From NCBI RefSeq assembly GCF_003597395.2, contig NC_133771.1, forward strand, positions 54,725,475 to 54,789,474: DNA of 64,000 nt, given 5' to 3'. The stretch comes from Chelonoidis abingdonii (Eukaryota; Chordata; Testudines; Testudinidae). Below are positions 57,640 through 64,000 of this stretch, one piece after another (positions within the stretch are counted from its first letter, which is position 1; every line of letters begins with the position of its first letter). Made by a program: the position numbers and the translations under genes. The notes beneath the pieces were generated by a model. That model saw only the letters and a program-made list of their open reading frames with translations, made no database searches and was not told where the DNA came from.

Positions 57640-58310
57640 AAACTCTGCTAACATATACAAAATGTTATGCTGATCCCAAAGGGTCACCCACATTACCAGG
57701 TCAATATTGGTTTGGATCTTATCCAAAATGCCATGCTGCCAGCCAAATCTTTAGTGTCTAATACTAAAGGTTTATTATTAAAAAAAAGAAGAAGAGAGTT
57801 GTTAAATGGTAAAGCAATCAGATACGTGCAGAGACTTAAAAGTCTATATATCAGGTTCTTAGCAGTATTGTTGAGTTTTCTGGCTTGAAAATGCCTGTGG
57901 AACACATCCACAGCTAGGATAGGTCAGTCAGTCCTTTGTTCAGAGCTTTGTAGAAGTTACTCCAGAGGTAAGAAGCAGTAAAAAACAACATGGAGATGAT
58001 CTAGCTGCCCTTCATATTCTTTTTGCCATGTGGCTTGCACTTCCTGTGTCTCAAACACATGCTTCGCTGCACATGGCATGGAAAAGCCTTAGAGTTCTGT
58101 CCAAAGGCATTCCCCTACATGCCTTGCTAACTTATAAGATGTATCTCCTAGCTCTTTTCAATGGGTTCATTGTACAGCTGATGACCTTTGATGAGCCATC
58201 GAACAGGATAGGCAGTGCTGATGCCAATTTGTCTATGGAGGTCACTCAGAAACATATCACACATTTTGAAATATGGCATACCCTACATATCTATAACTAA
58301 TAATACAATA
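57640..58310 (-). repeat. LTR-like repeat, minus strand
   Basis: Text such as 'cccaaagggtcacccacatt', 'atgctgccagccaaatcttt' and 'ccctacatgccttgctaact' matches a turtle solo-LTR family as I remember it, in minus orientation. No clear TSD was found. The short open frames inside are not genes. Confidence 0.45.
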
Positions 58311-59354
58311 CAAAGGCGATGCAGACATATAGACAAGATTATCATACTTGGTAAATTATAACATTTTTGCAGATACCTTACATGACACATCTGGTCTGAT
58401 TCACTGTAATTTTATAATATTGGTATCACTAACATCACAAAGTGTTCAGCATACTCCATACAGCATCACAATATAATGCTGTTCTTTCCTTCCTGTGGTC
58501 TTTCCACCTCCTGCTGATATGAATGTAAATGGGGCTTCCATTTTTGGGGTCACATATTGGTTAATTTTATTGGAGACAGGTAGACAGTTGTGATATTCCC
58601 TCCTATCTGGGAGATATTATTTCTCCCTTTGTTTGGTCACTGATGGTAAAGCATAATATTAATAAGACTCAATAATTCCTTATGTAGTGTTAATACTTAC
58701 ATTTTACAATGACATTAATCACCAGTGTGTCATGGGCTTTCATAAAACAAAAGACTACTGGCAAAGTCGTTTGGGACCAGAGTCCAAAGATTAGACTGTT
58801 TTGTTGCCCTTTTTTTGCCCTATATCAACATTTGAACCCTCCCATCTGGACTCCATAGGGTGCCCTCCACCTTCTAATGGTTAATGGGCAATGTGTGTGT
58901 GTGAGTGAGAGAGAGTGTGTATCTGTTAGTAGTAATAGCACGTGTATATAAACCCATAGTGTAAATTACCTTTGAGTATTAAGTACAATCTGATATGAAG
59001 TCATTTGGTCATTGATGGTATGTTAATTTTGTGATTGAATAACTGACTGTGCTTATGCACTAACTTGACCCATTTTTAGTCTTTCGCTGTTCTCTTTGCA
59101 GTCATCCTATTTTACATTATATTGTTTACTCCTTGATTTGACTAATTCATTTTATATTGTAATATCAATGTAAATAATCATGGTTTAATACAGTAGGAAA
59201 GAATAAGAAACTATATAACTTTAAAATTAGTACTCTTGAATAAAATTGTAATAGCACACCATTTTTTTCTTATCAATGGGCAATGAAGTAAATTAAATAT
59301 TCATAGATCATTCAATTCATTTCCAAGAATTCCCTAGGTATCATTTCTATGAAT
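58311..59354. other. No gene seen
   Basis: AT-rich sequence with a short GT/GA-rich stretch at about 58890-58920. No supported frame. Confidence 0.35.
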
Positions 59355-60000
59355 AGCCCCGAAAAGAAATACTTAGGATATACCCTGGTCAATGGGCAAA
59401 TACAACCCTTAGCCCAACTAGAGTTTCATCCCTACCATCAAAAGGCAAGTGAAATAGTTCCTGAGGTTTCCAGTGTATAGGTGCTTAGTCACAGTGTCTT
59501 CCACAGAAAAAATAGTCCCCCTCACCTCTCTAATGGGCCTCCTGAAGAACAAGGCTCCCCTTGTACATTTGACCAGTCAACAATAGCTTGTGCAGTAAAC
59601 GAGTGCTGCTGTGCCCAAATTTCACAAAAGAATTCATATTACAAACTGATGACTCTGAGTGGGCCTTAGAGCAGTTCTATTGCAGGTGACGGAGGATGGA
59701 GAATACTCCATAATATATCTCAGCAGAACCCCTTTCTCCCACGGGAAAAATAACTCTTCTATGATAGAAATGTCCCAGTTAAGCGAGCAGTGGAATCATT
59801 ACAATACTACCTCCTGGAATCACCCTTCATCTTTGTCTTGGACCATATCATCATTAAATAGCTGCAACCAATGAAAAATAAGAACTTCAGATTCACATGC
59901 TGGTATCTAGCCCTGCAGCCACTTTCTTCTGTGGTGTGCCGCCTCAGGCATCTGGCACATGATAATATGCTCCCACCTCGGGAAGGAGTGAATGTACATT
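59355..60000 (+). pseudogene. Ty3/gypsy-like RT connection and RNase H remnant
   Basis: Pieces in two or three frames read in family order: KKYLGYTLVNGQIQPLAQLE (end of RT, about 59360-59420), SPLTSLM and APLVHLT (about 59515-59570), the RNase H start LQTDDSE then GLRAVLLQVTEDGEYSIIYLS (about 59640-59725), VLDHIIIK (VTDHAPLK equivalent, about 59836), and KNKNFRFTCWYLALQPLSSV (about 59874-59932), ending at REGV. The TDASExGLGAVLSQ and TRWYLALQPF signatures belong to Ty3/gypsy RNase H. Frameshifts and substitutions at catalytic sites make it dead. Confidence 0.7.
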
Positions 60001-60159
60001 CCACAGAGTGCACTTTATTGCAGATACTAGATTTATGGCATAGTATAACAATGTATAATCCACTAATCCTCCCTCCCTGCCTTTTGTCCTATGGCCACTT
60101 CACCTTGGATGGTCCCTTACATTGTGTGTTAATTTCTTATGCTAAACTTTGTTTGATCA

Positions 60160-60330
60160 TGTATTTAGTTGTAACACTCTGAGTAGCTTTCTCAGACCTG
60201 AGGAAGAGCTCTGGGTAGCTTGAAAGTGCATTTCTCTCATCAATAGAAGTTGGTCCAATAAAAGATATTTACTCATCCATTTTGTCTCTCTATCCCTTGT
60301 CCTGGGACTGACAAAGCTAGACTTATGACA
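60160..60330 (+). repeat. Penelope-tail-like repeat, second family
   Basis: The text 'agacctgaggaagagctctg', 'gtgcatttctctcatcaata' and 'gaagttggtccaataaaaga' is a common reptile repeat end. Its layout parallels the Penelope-like tail at 36660-36825. Confidence 0.55.
60198..60230 (+). ncRNA. Hammerhead-like motif, second family
   Basis: CTGAGGA (60198-60204), one extra A, a 5-bp hairpin GAGCT ... AGCTT with a 6-nt loop, then GAAA (60222-60225). This is the same order as at 36695, including the extra A. Stem III is degenerate, so activity is doubtful. Confidence 0.35.
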
Positions 60331-60647
60331 GTTTTAATTAGATGATCACTACAAGCTGTTGATTGTTTTTGTTGTGTTTTTGGGGAGCGTTGGGCAAAAT
60401 CACTGCCTTATTTTGGGTGGAATTCATCCCTGTGTGGAGGACTAGCTCAAGTGAAACTTAACTGGTGCATACAATGTTTGCTGGCTGTCTGTACAGACAG
60501 AAATTTCAAGCTCCTTATGCTAGCTGGACCAGAGGTCTGTAGCAAAAGAGGCAGTGGGACTGCATAATAAGCAATTGGAAAAAGACCTGTAGAATGAAAA
60601 GTCTTAAGCAGCCTTAACTGTGTCCCTGCCCGCAGGTATATGGGATC

Positions 60648-61490
60648 TTGGGGAGCAACACCACACAGATGACAGAACTCCGACCCCGCTCCAAAGCAGA
60701 GATGAAGGAGTTCATCTCAGACACCGCTAGGGGGGCCAATGAACTGCCACTACTGTGGCTAGGCCACCTGGCTCTGGAAAATGGACAGGAGTTAGTGGAT
60801 AGGGAAGAGGGCATAGTATTAGCCAGGACCAGTAGCTGGTCCGGGGTCTCTCAGGAAGCCTGGTAATATCTAACACTGCATGGCCCCTGACTGCCCCAGC
60901 CGGGGCCTTCCTCCATTTACAGCACTCCCTTCAAGGGATCCAAGTCCCCAGAGGAAGAATCAAGGACATCTCTTCCCTGAGATGTGCCATCGCAGGGGGG
61001 TCCATCATGCTGTGGTCCCCTACCCAACACCCTCTCGGACTTACTCAGGCCCAGTTTAACCAGGTCAATGCCTTCAGGCATGTTATTGACCCCACCTAGA
61101 TACCCATAGACGAAGCTGCCAGTGACTTAGCCATGGATAACAGTACCACCCCTGACAATGGGGCAGTTCTGTGGCTAAGGGGGTATGCTGGGCGCCCCAT
61201 TCGGTGACTCTATGAAGCCCTCGAGGAAATAAGATGGTCCTCAGCCCAAGCTCTACCCATCAGTCCGCCCCCACCACACACCAGTCCACCCCCACCACAC
61301 ACCAGTCCACAACCCAGGCCCCAGTACTCACAGTATTCATTTACAGAACGCAAAATTTTTGGGTTCTTATTGTACAAGGGCCTCACTAAGGAGGTTGTAC
61401 GTAAGCTCAATAGTGAGCAGCAAAGAGCCTTGGCCATAGCTCTGAGATGGGAAGAGCGCCCAGAACCTTCTCAGCCAAAAAATGTGTAAT
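60648..61490 (+). pseudogene. Ancient endogenous retrovirus gag remnant
   Basis: Pieces of a structural polyprotein. The first frame (60648-60866) reads MTELRPRSKAEMKEFISD. Further frames carry GLTQAQFNQVNAFRHVID (about 61040-61095), a Pro-rich linker with two SPPPPHT repeats (about 61261-61305), and LTKEVVRKLNSEQQRALAIA (about 61381-61440). Several stops and frameshifts interrupt it. I call it gag because of its position before a protease-like segment and the general character of the protein. The retroviral genus is not determined. Confidence 0.45.
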
Positions 61491-61800
61491 GGCCGGGTGC
61501 TTGGCAGTGGCCAGCACCCGACAAGGGGACCCCCGCCCCTATTATCCGCTAGTTTTTGACAAGGGTCTCGTCATCCCCTTTTTGCTGGACACGAGGGCAC
61601 AGGTGTCCATTGTTCCTCTCACGTCCCTCACCTCCCACAGGACACCACCAATTTATGTGCAAGGCCTCACAGCATAAGAACCCCCCCAGAAGTAAAGGTA
61701 CACGCTTCCATAGGCCACACACCAGTAACATTTCGGGCCCTAGTGGGACCATGCCCAATCCTTGGGGTTCAGGAGCTACGGAGTTTTAAACTGGTAACAA
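61490..61800 (+). pseudogene. Retroviral aspartic protease remnant
   Basis: The frame 61447-61677 includes FDKGLVIPFLLDTRAQVSIV, the retroviral protease active-site region, with Arg in place of the Gly of DTGAQ. After a stop and frame change, PCPILGVQELRSFKLVTIT (about 61745-61800) gives the later ILG-type motif. Substitution of the active-site Gly and the frame breaks make it inactive. No pol or env follows, so the provirus is internally deleted. Confidence 0.6.
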
Positions 61801-61965
61801 TTACTGCCCTCCCTGTCCTGGAAGATGCAAGGACTCTGGGACAGAAGATCAGTAATTGTTACCCAAGATCCTGTTCGTGACACTCATGTCCCTGCCCGCA
61901 GGTGATATAGTGGAGCTTGGGAGCCAATTACCACACAGGTGGCGGTGCCAATTAATTTCTTTATT

Positions 61966-61980
61966 AAAGGAAAAAGGAAG
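61966..61980 (+). other. Polypurine tract candidate
   Basis: AAAGGAAAAAGGAAG is pure purine and abuts TGTGGGAGAT, as a retroviral plus-strand primer abuts the 3' LTR. Confidence 0.6.
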
Positions 61981-64000
61981 TGTGGGAGATTTAACAATTG
62001 AATACGATGGGATGGGTGTATAGGGTGTTTACAATAGATAATAATGGGGGGTTTTTTATTGAAGAGTTAGGGAGTTCTAACAGTTGGGTCACAGTAAGTG
62101 GTTCAGCACAATGGGAAACAGTACAGTCTCAATAAGCAACTCACTTTATATAGGAACAACTCTAGATACAGTGTGGAATGCAAATGTACCAAAAAGAAAT
62201 GCAAAGTAAATGGTAGCTTCTTATAAAATGGTCACAATCTCAGATAGAATGTATTAAGTGGTTAATAGCTTTATTACACAATGTAAACAATGGCATCAAT
62301 GCAAATACAAAGTATATAGAAAAGTGGAGACAACCAATGGGGTGTGTATAACCACAAGTAAAATGTGAATCACAGTGCATGATACATATGAGTGATAAGT
62401 GAATTATGCAATGTAAAATAGTATAAAAGAAAATAATGACTTAATTTGTTGAGGCTGTGATAGCAGATAATCTGCAAGAGTGTACCTAAAGGCTGGGTCA
62501 AGACAAGAGTGGGAGGGAGTTGATGATCAGTGGCAACTGATGAGAGGAGAGTGCAGCTGCAAGCGGTGAGAGACTCTGAAGCCCTGCAGGGTTGAAGCCC
62601 AGAGCAGTCTTCAGGAGCCTGCGGGGTGGACTACGGAGACAAGAGCAGCTCAGAGCGCACTTAGGGAGAGGGGACGTCTGGGAGCAGCAGAGGGGAGGGC
62701 GCTGAACGTGCAAGCGATGAGAAGCACGTGGAGAAATGAAGGAGACTGCTGAGGGAAGGAAAACAGGTTGCAGCAGCGGAGAGCACTTCAGGGAAGTTGC
62801 GGAGCAGTGGGGTGAAGACAAACGGAGCAGTGTGATGGTGATCTTAGTAGGGGAGGGGCAGCGGAGAAGCGGAGCACAACACAGGGGATACAGGGAGAGG
62901 CGCAAGAGGAATGTAAAGGAAGGGCTAGGGGAGGTTTAAGCAACAAGCGACACCCAAAAAAAAAAAGGAAGAAGCGCAAGGGGTTTGGGAAGTTGGAGGC
63001 TGATGCAGATACGGGGGAAAAAGAGCACACGGGTTTACAACAGGAGACACTCAGCGCCACAGAGGGGGAGTCTCGGAGCGAGGGAAAAAACAGACACGGG
63101 AAAGTTAGGGAGAGCACTCAGTCACGCCGGGCAGACCGATTCACCAGCAAAACCTTATCGTCTAACTTAAATCAATCTATGTAATCGCAAGCAGCTTATA
63201 CAAAGTAAACAAAGGTACAGAATACCACCGGGCAATGCTTTTCAATCTATCTTAACCACAGACTAGGCCAAATCACAAATATCCAATTCTAAGCAAACTT
63301 ATAACAAGCAACTATACGGAACGCAACAAAACAGCAAACTATAGCAAGGCAGGTGAAACTTACAAGCGCTACAATCTTAGCAAACTATGACTTATTAAAC
63401 TAAAAAGCAAAACCTATGGTGCACCTTATGCTATGGGGAAGTCACAGAGGGCAGAGTGGTAAGTGCCCAGGATACAGCTCCCAAGGAAGCCAAGGGATGG
63501 TGGCTGCAGCACTGGATACGGCTGAAAGCAGTGAGCCCTGAAGCAAAGCCCACAGGAGCAGAGCTTAGCGGCGGCACAAACTTATTTTTAGCGGCAAAGT
63601 GCCGCAGAGTTTAAGAGAGGTTTTAAGACACAGACCAAGGTTTAGCTTGAGTCTGTGTGCTAGGGAAACAGAGCCAGCAGCTAAAATAATAAAATAAGAG
63701 TATAGAAAGTTTCACAGAGGGATTCTTACCAGTCCCCAAGGCAGCAGCAAAGGCAGAAGCAGCAACATCATCAGAAGAAGCAAGGAGGGCTCGGTATGGT
63801 CTCGATAATCAGGAGATCTCTCAGGCAGCAATTCGTTCTTCATGGGAGGGGGGGTTAAAAAAATGGGGGTATGCTCAAAAATAAAACGAGAGCGGAGAAA
63901 GGACCCCCCAGAACTCCTAGCTTATCAGACCAGGCAGCAATGCAGGAACCTTTCTGATGTTTGTTTCAAAAACGCCTGTTTTTAAAGGCAAACTCAGGCA
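61981..64000 (+). repeat. Probable long 3' LTR and GC-rich flank, running off the window
   Basis: Starts TGTGGGAGATTTAAC right after the polypurine tract. A TATA-like TTTATATAGG lies at about 62150. 62450-63130 is purine-rich and GC-rich and yields long open frames on both strands with no recognisable protein. The right LTR boundary is not seen. Part of this span may be other DNA. Confidence 0.4.

Noticed and set aside
62498..63184. Open frames of up to 135 codons on both strands
   Set aside because: The sequence is purine-skewed and GC-rich. The minus-strand products are Leu/Ser/Pro/Cys-rich low-complexity strings without motifs.

Overview
The window looks like intergenic or intronic DNA from a reptile, most likely a turtle. 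No host exon was recognised with confidence. This rests on three things: CR1 retrotransposons with the typical 3' ends (ATTCTATGAT or ATGTTCTTATGT words), a Penelope-like element with a GIY-YIG endonuclease, and many solo LTRs and hAT elements whose sequence I remember from turtle assemblies. The species call is inference. Nearly everything identifiable is mobile DNA of different ages, and much of it is nested.

Layout. 0.4-2.5 kb: decayed CR1. 4.6-5.1 kb: an unidentified minus-strand coding-like stretch with one in-frame stop. 5.6-8.4 kb: a cluster of LTR-like repeats. 8.5-12.1 kb: a hAT transposon with very long inverted arms, split by a Penelope-like element whose reverse transcriptase and GIY-YIG frame is open throughout. 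14.2-16.4 kb: copy 1 of an I/Jockey-type LINE, holding a solo LTR that itself holds a small hAT MITE. 16.4-23.3 kb: CR1 pieces, with a solo LTR (TSD ATACC) abutting the larger one. 25.1-31.6 kb: copy 2 of the same LINE (zinc-knuckle ORF1, endonuclease, RT, RNase H, C-terminal CCHC-like region), interrupted by two solo LTRs and one hAT-like insert. 33.6-35.2 kb: a GC-rich non-autonomous hAT element with an 8-bp target duplication. 36.7 kb: a solitary Penelope-like tail carrying a hammerhead-ribozyme-like core. 37.6 kb: a MIR-type SINE. 41.6-45.5 kb: a long minus-strand CR1 that still has ORF1. 45.8-50.5 kb: an LTR-like repeat split by a CR1 end and by a complete 3.3-kb hAT element with perfect 8-bp duplications. 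53-60 kb: Ty3-like gag and RT/RNase H remnants, a palindromic hAT MITE, and a 348-codon transposase-like gene of a family I cannot name. 60.6-62 kb: an ancient retroviral gag-protease remnant ending in a polypurine tract and a probable LTR start.

How the parts fit. Target-site duplications, and reading frames that rejoin when an insert is removed, give a relative order. The I-type LINE copies and one hAT are hosts, so they are older. Solo LTRs, the Penelope-like element and small MITEs are guests, so they are younger. The two largest open frames are the Penelope-like protein (9530-11551) and the unassigned transposase-like protein (56174-57220). All family names come from motif recognition by eye. 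No database search was run.
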